A DNA stretch of 64,000 nt from Pipra filicauda (GCF_003945595.2 NW_024103718.1:1612001-1676000); one strand, 5' to 3'. Positions 35,809 to 49,709 are shown, counted from the stretch's first letter. A program made the numbers and translations. The notes: generated from the sequence alone by a model not told the origin.

Positions 35809-38604
35809 TAGAATCATAGAATCATAGAATCAGCTGGGTTGGAAGGGACCTCCGAGATCATCAACTCCAACCCTTGATCCACTAGTGCTGCAGTTACTAG
35901 ACCATGGCACTAAGTGCCACATCCAGTCTCTTTTTAAAAATCTCCAGGGACGGAGCATCCACTACTTCCCCGGGCAGCCCATTCCAATGTCTGACCATCC
36001 TCTCTGTAAAGAAATTCTTTCTAATATCTAACCTAAACCTCCCCTGGCACAACTTGAGACCATGCCCTCTTGTCTTGCTGATAGTTGCCTGGGAAAAGAG
36101 ACCAACCCCCACCTGGCTACAACCTCCTTTCAGGGAGTTGTAGAGAGTGATGAGGTCTCCCCTGAGCCTCCTCTTCTCCAGGCTGAACTACCCCAGTTCC
36201 CTCAGCCTCTCCTCAGAGGACTTGTGCTTGAATCCCTTCATCAGCCTCGTTGCTCTTCTCTGGACCTGCTCTAGGACCTCAATATCCTTCCTGAACTGAG
36301 GGGCCCAGAACTGGACACAGTACTCGAGGTGTGGCCTCACCAGCACTGAGTACAGGGGAAGAATCACTTCCCTGGTCCTGTTGGCCACACTGTTCCTGAT
36401 ACAGGCCAGGATGCCATTGGCCTTCTTGGCCACCTGGGCACACTGCTGGCTCATGTTCAGCTTTCTGTCAATCCAAACTCCCAGGTCCCTTTCTGCCTGG
36501 CTGCTCTCCAGCCACTCTGTCCCCAGCCTGTAGCGCTGCAGGGGGTTGTTGTGGCCAAAGTGCAGGACCCGGCACTTGGCCTTGTTGAACCTCATCCCGT
36601 TGGAATCAGCCCAACTCTCCAGCCTGTTCAGGTCCCTCTGCAGAGCCCTCCTGCCTTCCAGCTGATTGACATCCCCCCCTCAGTTTAGTGTCATCTGCAA
36701 ATTTGCTGATGATGGACTCAATCCCCTCATCTAAATCATCGATAAAGATATTAAACAGAACTGGGCCCAACACTGATCCCTGGGGGACACCACTAGTGAG
36801 CGGCTGCCAACTGGATGCAGCCCCGTTCACCACCACTCTCTGGGCCCGGCCCTCCAGCCAGTTCCTAACCCAGCACAAAGTGCCCCTGTCCAAGCTGTGG
36901 GCTGCAGCTTTTTCAGGAATATGCTGTAGGCGACGGTGTCAAAGGCTTTGCTGAAGTCCAGGTAGACCACATCCACAGCCTTCCCCTCATCCACCAGGCG
37001 GGTCACCTGATCATAAAAGGAGATCAGGTTGGTCAGACAGGACCTGCCCTTCCTAAACCCATGCTGGCTGGGTCTGATCCCTTGTCCATCCTGTAGGTGC
37101 TGTGTAATTGCACTGAGAATGATCTGCTCCATAACCTTGCCAGGCACTGAGGTCAGGCTGATAGGCCTATAGTTTCCCTGGTCCTCCTTCCAGCCCTTTT
37201 TGTGGATTGGCATGACATTCACCAACTTGTAATCATCTGGGACCTCCCCAGTGAGCCAGGACTGTTGGTAGATGATGGAGAGAGGCTTGGTGAGCTCTTC
37301 CTCCAGCTCCCTCATCACCCTTGGGTGGATCCCATCTGGTCCCATAGACTTGTGGGGATCCAGGCAGCTCAGTAGGTCACTGTTTCCTTTTGGATTACAG
37401 GGGGGCTGTTCAGATTCTTATCTCTTTCTACAAGCTCCAGAAGCCAGCTGTCCTCAGGAGAACCTGTCTTATTGTTGAAAACGGAGAAAAAGAAGGTGTT
37501 AAATACCTCAGCCTTTTCCTTATCTTTGATAACTATATTCCCGTCCATGTCTAGTAAAGAATGGAGGTTTTCCTTGCCCCTCCTTTTGCTATTGATGTAT
37601 CTGTAGAAGGACTTTTTGTTATCCTTCACAGAGGTGGCGAGATTCAGTTCAAGTTGTGCCTTTGTCCCTCTAATTTTCTTTCTACACAACCTAACTATAT
37701 TCCTAAATTCTTTTTGAGTAGTCAGCCCTTTTTTCCATAATCGGTAGGCTCTGTTCTTTACCCTAATTTCTTTCAAAATCTCCCTGTTCAGCAAGACCGG
37801 TCGTCTTCCCCGCCAGCTCACCTTTCGGCACACTGGGACAGCCTGCTCCTGTGCTTTCAAAACTTGCTCCTTGAAGTACGTCCATCCCTCCTGGACCCCT
37901 TTGTTTTCAAGGGTTGTTTCCCAGGGTACACTTTGAACTAGTCTTCTGAATAGGCCGAAATCTGCCCTCCAGAAGTCCAACGTAGAGGTTTTATTGACGA
38001 CCCTCCTTGCATCCCTGAGTATTGAAAATTCTATTATTTCATGATAACTGTGTCCCAGACATCCACCAACCACCACATCTCCCACCAGCCCCTCTCTGTT
38101 TGTGAACAGGAGGTCTAGTGGGGCTCCATCCCTGGTAGGCTCATTTACCAGCTGGAGCAGGAAATTATCCTCTATACACTCTAGGAATCTCCTAGACTGC
38201 CTCTTCTCTGCTGTGTGGAGTTCCCAGCAGACATCCACCAGGTTAAAGTCACCCAGGAGAACAAGGGCTGGCGATTTTGAGACATCTGCCAGCTGCTTGT
38301 AGAATAATTCATCACCCTCATCATCCTGATTGGGTGGTCTGTATCAGACTCCCACCAGGATATCAGCCTTGTTGGCCTTCCCCCTGATTCTGATCCACAG
38401 GCACTCAACCTTATTGTTACTGACTTCAACTTCTACAGAGTCAACAGACTCTCTAACATATAGAGCTACCCCTCCACCTCTCCTACCCTGCCTGTCCCTT
38501 CTGAAGAGCCTGTAGTCACCCATAGTGGCACTCCAGTCATGCGAGTCATCCCACCACGTTTCAGTGATAGTGACTACATCATAGCTTTCCTGCTGCATGA
38601 CATG
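35809..38604 (-). mobile_element. CR1 LINE retrotransposon, 2.8 kb, 5'-truncated
   Basis: The longest repeat in the window. On the minus strand it runs from inside the endonuclease domain (about 38600) through reverse transcriptase to the CR1 3' UTR and ATTCTATG-type octamer tail at 35809-35830. It has no ORF1 and no 5' UTR, the usual result of incomplete target-primed reverse transcription. CR1 normally leaves no target duplication and none is seen. The many readable codons show that this is a relatively young copy compared with the short fragments elsewhere in the window. Confidence 0.97.
35897..38598 (-). pseudogene. Broken CR1 ORF2 (endonuclease and reverse transcriptase)
   Basis: Remains of the CR1 pol-like protein. 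The endonuclease part starts with QQESYDVVTITETWWDDSHD (38598 downward) and includes RRGGGVALYVRE. An in-frame stop at 38344-38346 interrupts it, and the same frame then continues past LLGDFNLVDVCW to 37369. Reverse transcriptase follows in another frame (from about 37380): GPDGIHPRVMRELEEELTKP, then the YRPISLTSVPGK and HGFRKGRSCLTNL segments and [12 protein letters not shown]. Another frameshift lies near 36910. The block after it has [20 protein letters not shown] and the FADD active-site motif at residues just after IISK. A further frameshift lies near 36680, before [15 protein letters not shown]. An in-frame stop at 36188-36190 precedes the last segment, which ends at 35897. With at least three frameshifts and two stops it cannot make a working protein. 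Confidence 0.93.
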
Positions 38605-40130
38605 ATTCAGTTAGCTATTTCTTCTGGTTTGAGATTGTATTTCCCATCCCAGACACTGAAGTATGAACAACCAGTTCATATGACATTCATTGCTTCTTCA
38701 GCAGTTAAACTGAAATGTGTATGTCTATTCTTGCTGTCATTATTCAGCAATGTCAAATGTCTCCAGGGAGAGTCATTTTTACCTCAGATTAAAGAATGGA
38801 GTGTACTGAAAAGCTGTCAATTAGCTTGTCATCATCCATACCTTCTGATGCCTAGTGCTTACATGTTTTACTCAGACTCTTGAAGCCTATGTGTTTTTCT
38901 GATTCCTGTGGTAACACTAGTTCTTTTAATGAAGTCCAGATGCACAGCTCTATTGCTTTTTCCAAATTGCTATTAAATCCTCAGAACTGTGATGGCTTTG
39001 TGCCTTCAACCTAACCTGATTAGCGTACAAGAACTTAAAGAAATAGACCTTAAATTCCTCAGAAAGTTACATTGAGCGTATGGAAGTGCAGTAACTGAGG
39101 AGAGCTGTTAATGATCCACTGCTCTGTTCAGCTCAAACCATGGGTGTGCTCAGCCTTCCCCTGTGTGGGAAACTACTTAGACCAAAGCTGTGCAAGGAAG
39201 TCATACAGAGACTGGAAACATTCATAAACTAGGAAAAGAAAATAAAATATATTTGTTAATATATTGGCACAGTCAATCTTAGGAGACTCAAACTTAATCT
39301 GCTAAATTGTAGCTAAGGATAAATAAACAGCATCCCCATAGGTAATTATCCATTACCTATTTAAAAACTGGGCAATATAGTACTTAATTACTTCTAAGGT
39401 AGGGCAAGCTCACTTATTTGGTTTTTTAATATGTATTTATTATTATTGGCCCATGTAATCACTGTAAGTGACACAAATGTCCTGACTAAATTATGTTTGA
39501 ATTAAGCTCCATGACATGCCTGCAACAGTCCATCAAACCTAAAGGTGTGGGTGATTACCAGAAATAGTTTGAAATTTGGTTTCCATATTGAGCAATGGAG
39601 GACAGCAAGAAGTGGTGGAAACACAGTGATCAAACAGCATGGTGACAAGAGGCACTGTTCAATCCCGAAGCCTTCTGACTGTCCCAGAAAGCTTACACCC
39701 CCGGGGCATGGGGCCGGACTTGCATCCATACAGATGAACACTTCTAATGTGTAGAAATTCCTGGATTTTGTTTAGCAACACCAAGTCTGTTGGTAAGAAG
39801 TGAGGGAGAAACATCCATGGGTGTAAATTATAGACTGTGTTGCAATCTTTAAGGGAGTGCACAATAATATTTTGTTCTATCTATGTGGTTGTTGTCCACC
39901 TTCTGTGACTGTGATAACTAGGTTGGAAGTCTGGACCACTTGAACATATCACACGTATATCTTGCAGCAAAAGAGGTGTGACTGACAGTAAAAGAAGCCC
40001 ACCAATTTTATGATAAGATTTAGAAAGTTATCAGCAGTAGGAAGGAAGACATCCAGCAGAATGACTACATGACCAGCAAATGCATAGGCTGAGAAAGATA
40101 AGCAGTTCACCAGCCTCCTTTCGCACTCAC
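38605..40130. other. Intergenic, no gene supported
   Basis: Flank of the CR1 insertion. It is AT-rich to about 39500 and more balanced from 39500 to 40130. The minus strand is open at 39949-40137 (62 codons, hydrophobic) directly after the exon-like segment at 40131-40291, but in a different frame from it. I see no start or splice signal that would make it coding. Confidence 0.5.
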
Positions 40131-40291
40131 TTATCATAAAAAGGTAACAGTGGCATTATCTCCGGGTTTATATGGTTGAAAGTAGCTTCTTTGAATCTCT
40201 GAAGCAGTTCGTGGACTCTGGGGTCTGAGAATGGCCAGTTAAAACGACTGCTCTGTAGCAAAGTCATCTGGGTCTCAAAGCACTTTGCCTC
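40131..40291 (-). CDS. Exon-like open segment, unidentified
   Basis: A 161-nt segment with an AG acceptor (TTGTCTCAG|GAGGC), a strong donor (GATAA|GTGAGTGCG) and an open frame between them. In-frame stops lie just outside both borders. The translation begins EAKCFETQMTLLQSSRFNWP, continues FSDPRVHELLQRFKEATFNH and ends INPEIMPLLPFYDK. It has ordinary protein composition and higher GC than the surrounding DNA. I do not recognise the family, and no companion exon was found on either side. Points against: the pyrimidine tract before the acceptor is poor, and a 53-codon frame is not rare by chance. It could be an exon of an unannotated gene, a decayed gene fragment, or coincidence. Confidence 0.3.
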
Positions 40292-43200
40292 CTGAGACAA
40301 TCACAAAATCACATTTTTGTAACCTTAGATGACGAAGCTCCCCTCCCCACTCCTCAGGTGGGAAAGAGTGCAAAAAAGCTTTCACAAGGGCCCACTCCAC
40401 TGAGATGCACTAAACTCTACAAATCCTCTCCTGTTTGTGAGGACAGGGAGAACTGAATTCAGACACTTTTCTAGGAGGCACTCAGTAGAGAAACTTGGAA
40501 GATGCTATCTAAACAGTTCAAAAACCAGAAGGTCTTCAATCGTTTTGCCAGTTATACTGAAAAGTAACAGTAATTGTGAGACAATGGAAGCAAATGTGTA
40601 TACAGGTGTAATTGAATGTATATTTTAGTGTATCTTTATATACATTGAGTGTATGTATTATATTATTTTTTACAATATGGATTTTGAAATTGTTTCTATG
40701 GCAATGCTTTTGTCCACCTGTGAGTCAGAGAGACTCATTAGAGTCTCTGCCATTAGAGACCTTCATTTGATATAAAAAAAATCTCGTGACAAAACTATGA
40801 AGATTTATGCAGAGATGACAAATCAGGAAACAGATTAGTTCAAGAAAACTACTTTAAGAAGAAATGGAATTTATGGAGTTAGAAAATGTAACAGGAAGCT
40901 TGGCTGGGACATTTTTAGTCTTGAAAAATGTGGTCACCCCAAGCAGTACGAAGGCATTGGGCGATTGGTGTCACTGAGCTGAGAAGGAGGAGGAGAGAAA
41001 GACTAAGGAGTTCTTATCTGGGGGCTGTTATTTCATCTTGCATACTGACATAGCTGAGCTAGTAGCTCTCTTGGGTATTGTGGGCTGTCCCAGTGGGTGT
41101 TCACTCTTTATTTTTAATTATTACTTTTGTCCCATTGATGTTATTTATGAACCCAACAGTTAGTTAGTTAATCACCTATCAGTTATTTTTAACCCATGTA
41201 GAGTACTGTTTTCTCTATAGCTTCTGGTCTAGATACTTTCCCATCCAACCTGGTACAACAAGAAGAATCTGCCTGTTCACCAGGGACTTTTATGTCATTA
41301 CATTAAAATTTTAGCTCAGGATAGGAAAAAATGAGTAGAACTGAATGAAAATGAAAAGCATTGATCATACTTTTTGTTTATGAAAGATACTTCTTGTGAG
41401 AAAAGATGATTTTTTTGAAAATTAGTGAGATTCACCTTTTGGAATTGCTCATCCAACTACTCCACCTCCATACCTCTCGAAGGGCATTCATCTATGCAGG
41501 AAAATGACACCTCCCTAGGGCAGGAACAAGAATCCTGTCATTACCTGTGTTATACACCTTTGCAGAAACTAGCTGCTTTTTTGTGTCACTTCTAACGCCA
41601 AATCAGCATTTTGTTATGAAGGTAAAACTATAAAACTGTCTTGAATCCAAACAAAAAACTTTCCTGCATTTTCCCACATTATATTACTACTCTCTATAAT
41701 CCTGTCCTTTTGTCTTAGTTTCTGGTGAGGTTCAAAGTGTTAGAGAAACATGCTTATTCTATGGACACTGAGATGAAATAGGGATTCCTGGAGAAAGTGT
41801 TTCAATTTAATTTCTGACATTTAGTTTCTGCATACAATAATTTTGATTCCTAGTGCTATGAAAAAGTTTTCAGGGAAATGATTCAGTTTGTTTTTCATTT
41901 CAACAACTCCATCATTTTTACAGCACTGTGCTAATTTTGTAAAAATTTGATTGTGTCCAAACCTGCATAGAGACTGGACACGTGATCTTGAATTTCTTAT
42001 GCTGTGAATTTTGCTACAGATTTTTTTGTTTTTCTTCTGCATGATAGATCAGGAATGCCTGACTGTAAAAAATATCCTGTTGAATACTTTCACAGTTCTT
42101 ATTACTGAAGAATTAACGTAAAGTCCTACACATTTACATCTGACTGCTCCCCTTATATAATATGACTGAATTTAAGACCTGAAGGACAGATGAAGGGCAA
42201 CTTAGTTTTATAGAAGGTAGAGGTTTTACTTTTTTTTTGGCTCCTATTCTATCATCCAACAATATGTTAAAAGACTGTTAAACAATTGCTAGTCATAACA
42301 AATAAAGAAACCAGGATTGTTCTCAGGTGTATCTATTATGGAGTAGATAACTAGTAGGAAAAAAATTCAATTTATTTGCAAGAGAAATCAAAAGCATAAA
42401 GCAACCTGGCATATAAAAATTTAGGTCTATTAACAATTCTGTTCGGCTCCATGAAGCATCATAATTTTGGTAATGATGACAAAAAGAAAAACTAATGCAA
42501 GTTTATGTCAAGTGCTCTCTGGAATTGCTGAATTGTTTTGTCCTTCTCAAAACCATAAGCCTAAGACCTTGTATGTGTATAAAATTCTGAAACAATCAAT
42601 CATGGAAACAGCATCTGATTGCAGAAAATGTGATTTCAAAATCAATTTGTCATGCTCCTGTACGGATTTAGTACCTTCCTTGTTTTGACATTTCTCATTT
42701 GCTAAGTGCAGGAACGCTACTGTAATTTCTCTATGTAGTGTTACAAATTAGAAGATTGGGATGAAAAAACTTTCTTCTGTATTTTTGAATTTGTCTTGGA
42801 TATGGAATTTTTTGCATTTTTCTCATTGTTTTTTCTTATAGATTTCCTTTGTGATGCCTAAGACATTCTGTCTGATTTCCACTTGAAAATCATTTGTGGT
42901 GTCCGGTTCCCATCACAAAAGATCCTTGGGAATGTCTTTGACAACATGATCAGCTTTTAAGACCTGTTTACTGAGAAGAAATACACTGATGCTCCTTCTA
43001 TTGTTAAATTTTACAAAGGAGATAGTTGGATTTTGTAGCAGCTCTGTGCAGTTACTGCACTTGAAGGCATGCTGGTTTACAACTCTTTTTAAAAGTACTT
43101 TTTTTGTGAGAATTGCTTTATTACACAAACATGTAGAGAGAATTGGACACCAGTTTCTTCGAAGGAGATACCATAGACCTGTGGTCATCATATTGCGAGA

Positions 43201-46200
43201 AAAATTCAGCTTTTATTTACTGATCAGCACAGGGACTTACTGTAGGAATTTAAAATAGTGAAAAATACTATTGTTGAATAGATCTGGTTTATACAGCTTA
43301 AGCTTTTAAAATTTCTCTAACATTAATATCTAATGCTAGAAACTGAGATCTTCAGATTTTCCTTTCCTTTAAAGGTATGTGTACATGTATATTTCTGCCT
43401 AGAAAGTTGTTTAGTGTCTGTGTCCTGTATTCCAATGCCTGTGAATTGTATCGAAATAGTTAGTAACCTTTCTTCCCCTCAGCCATGAGGTGTGTCTGGC
43501 ATTATTTCAAGCAGCGTTACCATGTGCAATCTAGGGCTACGTTCTTGAGGAGGATTTGCCAAGGAGGGTTCAGATTTGGCACAGAAATAACCTAAGTATT
43601 TATGAAAATTTGTTCACAACTTTCTGCTTTTTTTTAATATACAAGTTTGTATGCTGAGAAATTCTTGTTATTGTTGTTGTTATTTATTGTAACTTGGAAA
43701 TACCCCAAATGAACACTCTTCTTCCTAGGTATCCCGTCAGAGATTTTGCACAATCACTGTATGCTTTTAAAACTTTCAAAATCTTCCCTATACGGAGGGG
43801 TGACATAACTGGTGACTGAAAGGATTGAGAAGCACCTTCACCTCCCAGTCTCTACTTTTCATTCTGCCATCATTCACTTTACTAGCACACAGGCTTTCAG
43901 GGTGCCTTCCAGCTAACACATGGGAGGGGTTCTGATGGAGCACGTGCTTAGAAAACTAATAAGGATGGCTTTAGATTTGATTTTAGGTAACTTTTGCTTA
44001 GCTGCCTGGATGAATCAGCTAAATATCTAAGTGAAACTCTGAGCAGTCTGTTTTGGAATCCATCCCAGGCAGATCTATTCAGCCATCCACTTAATTGCTA
44101 GTGCATCTTCATTTATGTACTTCTATTGATTTTAATCTCAGATGATTTATGCAATACCATAAGCAGGTAACAAGCCAAAGCAATGACATTTCACTAGAGA
44201 TGAAGATGCCTATAAACTGTATTATTTGTTCAAAATCTGCTTGTATATACAAGGCTTCTCTTGCTGTGGTTGTGTGTTTAAAGTTTTTACTTATGACTGC
44301 TCAACTAAACTTTTGTTCTGTTTCTCACTACAGATTTACGGATTGTTTTCCTGTATTTTAAAAGTAAAGTACATTTCCATTTGACTCCATGCTACCTCAT
44401 GGCCTGCCACCAGAGTTCCCTGATATTTGTTTTTCTTCTAACTCTTTATTATTGATAAGCTTGTTCCTGAATGTGGGTAGAATTCATTTGGCCTTATATC
44501 AGATCCAGTGTGATAAGGCTCATCACCTAGTGAATGATGAACCATCATGGCTTAATTCATAAACACAGAGAGAAATTAAGTAGTTTCAGAGTAAGAATCA
44601 TCATCTTTTAGAACTTTACTTTAGAATTAAATAAGCCCTAGACAGTGCTTTTGTCTGAAAAAGGGTTTATTTGTTCCTGAGACCTCTCTGCAACAGAATT
44701 AAGACTGAGAATGCTCGTAGAAAGCCATAGCTGCTATCTCCTTGACTCTGCTGCCCGAATGTCCTGGAGCAGGATTAGACCTGAACTCAAATGTTCCTAT
44801 ATGTGTCTGTAGTCTGTAGCACTCTTCAAATAGCTATTTAAAACAACTTTAAAGTAATGTCTGAAATGGTACTTATGCTTGAATACTAACATAACTAACA
44901 CTGCAATCAAAACATGTGAGATTAACATTGCACATATGAGCTGTCTGTCCTAGAGGAGTCTAAGCAGTCCATTAAGGTAATACTTTGTGTTTTGTGACTT
45001 TATTGCAGAGTATTATGCAATCTAAAAGAAAAGCACATACGAGAGAAATCATCCTTTTTAAATGGATCCCATCTTATTTAAATTTTCCACTTCAAATCAC
45101 AATTAATATGTATTATTCACACCTTTTCATTTCTCTGGTTATAGTATATTAAAGTAGAACATATGCTTTGCACAGGCTGATCAAGGCTTGGAAACGTTAT
45201 TCGTGTCTTTCAGTTCTCCTTCACTGTGAGCAATAATAGCTTAACAGAGGGGACTCTCAGCTACCAAAAGCAAAGTAAGTTAGAAATTTTGTGAGATGGT
45301 TCAGAGAGAGGATCTAACTATTTTTTTTGCAATTACCACATGTGTCGTATCAGACTGCTCACTCCAGTCAGTGGAAGGAGGAGACAGTGGATTCAGGTGG
45401 TAAGCACCTCAGGAAAGGAAAGTCTCCTATATCACTTAAGTTAAAGATTTGTGGCTCAGTTATTGGTGTTTTATCTGTAGCTGCACTGGCTACAGTCTAC
45501 AAAAATGAGCTCTGGGATGAGTATGGGGATAACTTGCACCCAACAAAGACCTTAGTAATAGAACTCGTTTGGTATAGACTTCATCGCTTTAACTAAGCTT
45601 ATTCATGTAAAGGTCACTAAGATCCTAAATAGGTAATTTTTAAAATCAAGAAGTCTGTGACCTATAATTTTTTGGAGGAGAAAAGAACCAGCATCACTTT
45701 GTCTGCAGCTGCTCTCTGGTTTTGAAGGCTAGTCCATGACACAGCTCAGTATCTGGGCAACGGCAAAGCTTAGCAAAAGAACTGATACGACTCACTTGGG
45801 CAAACTCAGCCCGTAGTCTTGGCTAGAGGGTTAGCTTACCTGAATTAATTCATTTGTAGTATATATACTATGGTTCATTCAGGCTGTTAAAGACCACAGA
45901 AGTTACCTGCACAGAACAAAGTACATTTTAAGCTGAGTAGGGCAATGTTTTTCACAGTAATACCATTTCTCCAATAAACTGTGGAAGACTGCAAGCAAAC
46001 TTTTCTCTAACAATGTTGAAGAAAAATGAGAAGCTATCCAAGAAATACTTAGGACTACATAAAATAAAAAAAAAATTAAAACTCAGCCTGAAAATATTAG
46101 CATCTTTTAGATCTGCTGCTTAATAATGACACTTCAGAATTGTGCATAATATAAAATATCCTATTGAATCTGTGGTGGAAATAGAAATACATTACAGTAA

Positions 46201-46760
46201 GGGTAGAAAAATGGAAAATATAAAAAAAATTTAGAAAAATATAAAGCTCTCCATTCTTAATCTGCATTGCAAATTGAATTATGCAAACCAAAATTACCCC
46301 TAACTCTCTTTTAGCTCAAAGAAGGTCATTTTACAGAATAGCTATATTAAATTGAAAATCATTATCATAAATCCCTGATGTCAAATGTACATATGGTCCA
46401 CTGTGAAAATCAGATAAGTTACATTAAAATGTATTGTGTAGACAATATATTATCTCCTTAGGTTTGAAAAAGTAATAGACTGCTTTTATCTCTGATATAC
46501 AAGGATCATCTTTAAGAGACATAAATGTGGCTGAAAAGTCACAGAAGAGAAGGGTTTCTCGGACATCTTTTGAAGAAGTCTTTTAAAAAAAGGAAGGAAG
46601 GAATCTTTTAGAAGACAAGGTTTCAAGACAAACTGGAATAAAAGTATTCCAGAAAAAAAAATGCAGATAATGATATATTCCCATATAATGCTGTTCTTTT
46701 GTTAACTTCTTTAACATTATAATGGTGCTTTTGGCTTCTCCAGTAATTTCTTGTGCTGTT

Positions 46761-46806
46761 CTATATACTGTATATAGTATATATATAGTATATATGTATA
46801 TAGTAT
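46761..46806. repeat. AT-rich palindromic simple repeat
   Basis: Alternating TATA/GTAT tract with repeated TATAGTATATA units. It is self-complementary and able to extrude, and is a typical polymorphic AT microsatellite. Confidence 0.85.
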
Positions 46807-47110
46807 TTGTCCTGCGATGATAAATGTCTTATTGAAAGTACTCAAAACATTTCAACTACCAATTAATTGTAGGTCACCCTCGATTTCTAAAGCTTTGAAT
46901 TTTACTTCTAGAAGATAAATACTACTAATTCTCACATTCCAGATGAGAATATTGTAAATGTAGCTGAAATAATGACACCTTCCTGATCTAAATTAACACA
47001 TTTTAATTTAAATACCTGAGATTTTGTGATCCTCCTTCACCTGCTTTCAGACCTTTCCAAATATATGTTGAAGCAATTTTTCAATTTTCTTAACTTACCT
47101 ATTGATCTAA

Positions 47111-47158
47111 GCCCCCTTTTTATCCCTTTTTGTCCCTTTTTATCCCTTTTTATCCTTT
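47111..47158 (+). repeat. 10-bp minisatellite, about four copies
   Basis: Consecutive units of CCCTTTTTAT with one CCCTTTTTGT variant, ending in a partial copy. The strand is strongly asymmetric (pyrimidine-rich). Confidence 0.9.
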
Positions 47159-49655
47159 ATTAGGTTACTCAGTGTATGAATCATGACTTGCCTCTCTGGA
47201 TTGACTGAAGAGAGTGTAGACTGCTAGTCTAAAAAGAATACATTTTGATCTGAGGATATACTTAACACTTTGTTGAACTGATTTAAATGATAAGTGTTAA
47301 CGTAAGTCTCTCTCTACCTCTACTAAAATGAAATCCTGAATTGAGTAAAACAGGCAAGATGTGTTACTGTTTTCCCAACCGCTCAGTGGCTTAATGAAAC
47401 CCAGTTCAATGACTTGATGTACCAATAAGGCTCTCCATGACCTCTTGAGCACATAACTCATTGAACCACCACTGAAATACCTATGCTATCAGCTTGACCT
47501 CATTACTTTGGAGAACACTGAGGTTTCTCTGTTGTTCCTGATGCTTTATAACAGTAACACTATAATTTTCTGGTGAGAAACAGCTTGTGAAATACTTGTT
47601 TTTATTTGCCTGCTGGTGTGTTGCTGCTTAAAATTGCACCATATAACTAATTATAGCCTTAACAGTTGTACTAAGTAATTTTAAGAAGACTAGTATAAAA
47701 AACACCCCCATGTCATCTTTAAACGTGGTACCTAGCCTATTAATAAAAGAACAATAGAGCTGGAGTCTGAGCATCACAACATTGCTATCTTTAGCACATG
47801 ACTAGCTCTGGTGTCCTCTGTGTGTGTTTGTGCAGCATGTAACGTAGCAAGATCCTGGGCTGCCTTTAGGACTCAAGTGCAATTCATACAAATACACACA
47901 GACTGTCTGTAGAGCTAGTGTTGACTGCCCCTTCCACTAGTCAAATTATTCCAAGGCTTGTAGAGAAAACCCACTCCAACAATCTCCATCTGCGTATTTA
48001 CACCACACTCACCACTGTGGAAGTGTAGTGCTTTGCTGAGAGCCGTGTGCACAGTGAAAGGAGAATATACTCATTAATGTCTGATGTGTTGTTCAAGGTT
48101 ATATGCAGGATATAGAACTTTAATGAGAACTTAATGGGAGTTCTACTACTACTGATTAGGTGTATCTATCATTTTGAGGATGCAAGTAAAACTGCTTAAC
48201 ACTGTAAAGTTAAGGAAAAATGAATGCCTAGTTTGTCACTCCCTTCTGCCATTAATCACATTCATTAGCTGCCTTACAGTGACAAGATTCTGACCCATCA
48301 CCAGTGCAGTACTGGGAAGACCACTATCACTGGCCTGTTGATTTGAACAGTGATTTATCACATTAGCTGTTGTGACTGTTTTTGTTCTTTTTGTCATATA
48401 TGGCTTGTAGATTAACCTAACTGTGACAAAAGTGGGAGTCCAGGACTTCACTGTAAATTTATCATCCGTGGTGCCTTGCTGAAAACCTAATTCCAGAGAG
48501 AGAGACAGAGAAACTGAGATGGTAACTGAGAGAGAAGCAACACATCATTGCTTTGTTTCAGAAAGGCTGGGGAAGGTAGTTACCCTAGCAAGTGCTCTAC
48601 ATCTGTAGGAACCTGTCAGCTACCACATCCCAAAAGGGTGTTATTGTTATCTTTTGGCTCAGAGGGCACCCAGGAAGACATGACCAATTATTCCTGCTTT
48701 TACAATGGACTTTGTAAACATATGAATGATAATTTTTACTCTGCTTTGTGTCAAGCAAATTTTGTCCAGTGTCTTGTCAACATTTTTCTTTGTCATGGGG
48801 AACCCTACATCTAGCAATGAAAACAACGCATCAATGTTTGAGAGTTTGGGGTGGGATAACTAAGTCTAGAACATTGCTACTATACCAAGGCTTGCAAAGT
48901 CCTTCCTCTGGTGGAAGATGGGGATTGACTTGTGTGTGTCCTACAGGAAATGTGTCCTGGAGGACCCCTGACGTTGCTCTGGTACTTCTACCCTGTGTTG
49001 AGACTTTGACTGTAGCCATCAAATGGTCTTTTTGCTTTTTCTTCTTTTCTACTGTGCAAGAATATGGGGGGGATTTTTTTTTTTAATTTGAAAGGGTAAT
49101 AGGTAAAGGGAACCGTCCCTAAATGTGCATGCTCCACAAGAATGCCTCACAGCATTCTAACAGTAGCTAATGAGGTTAATATATTTTAAACTAAATCATG
49201 AGTACAATTGAACTGCAAATAGAGAAAAATAAGAGAAAAAGAAAGGAAGATGTAACCCATCCTTTTCTTGCTCAAAATGCACTTATAGGATTGTTGTTGT
49301 TCTAATCTGTGACTCCTTCATAAGTTTTACAGATGTAAGTCTGGAAAGGTTTGTTTACACAGGAAGAGAATGCTGCTTGAATATTGAATCTGAAAGATGT
49401 TTCATGTTTGATTGTAGCTCATTCACCCCTAGCTCATATATAATTTTTTCATTCATTTGCTGAAGGCAGTTACATAATTCTTTCTAGACTGGGGCTTTTA
49501 TTGGATTAAATTAGTAAACTATGTAATTTTATATAATTGACATGGGTTTGCATGAATCACGATTTGTCTCCTGGAACAATGAGGTGTTGTAACTGCTAGA
49601 TTAAAGCAGATTAATTAAGCATAATCTACATCCTTAACAGTAAGTATAGAAGAAT

Positions 49656-49709
49656 GTATTAATATTTATTTAATAAATATTTATTAATATTTATTAATAT
49701 TTATTTTTT
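49656..49709. repeat. AT-only tandem repeat
   Basis: Repeated AATATTTATT units over about 54 bp, almost free of G and C. Confidence 0.85.

Noticed and set aside
36687..38302. Plus-strand open frames opposite the CR1 element
   Set aside because: They are shadows of the CR1 ORF2 on the minus strand, which has clear endonuclease and reverse-transcriptase motifs.
39949..40137. Second exon following the 40131-40291 segment
   Set aside because: The frame differs, and the only AG nearby would leave an intron of about 40 nt, too short for a vertebrate intron.
42913..43191. Transposase-like or domesticated protein fragment
   Set aside because: The frame is 92 codons, but no catalytic motif, terminal repeat or family resemblance could be established.
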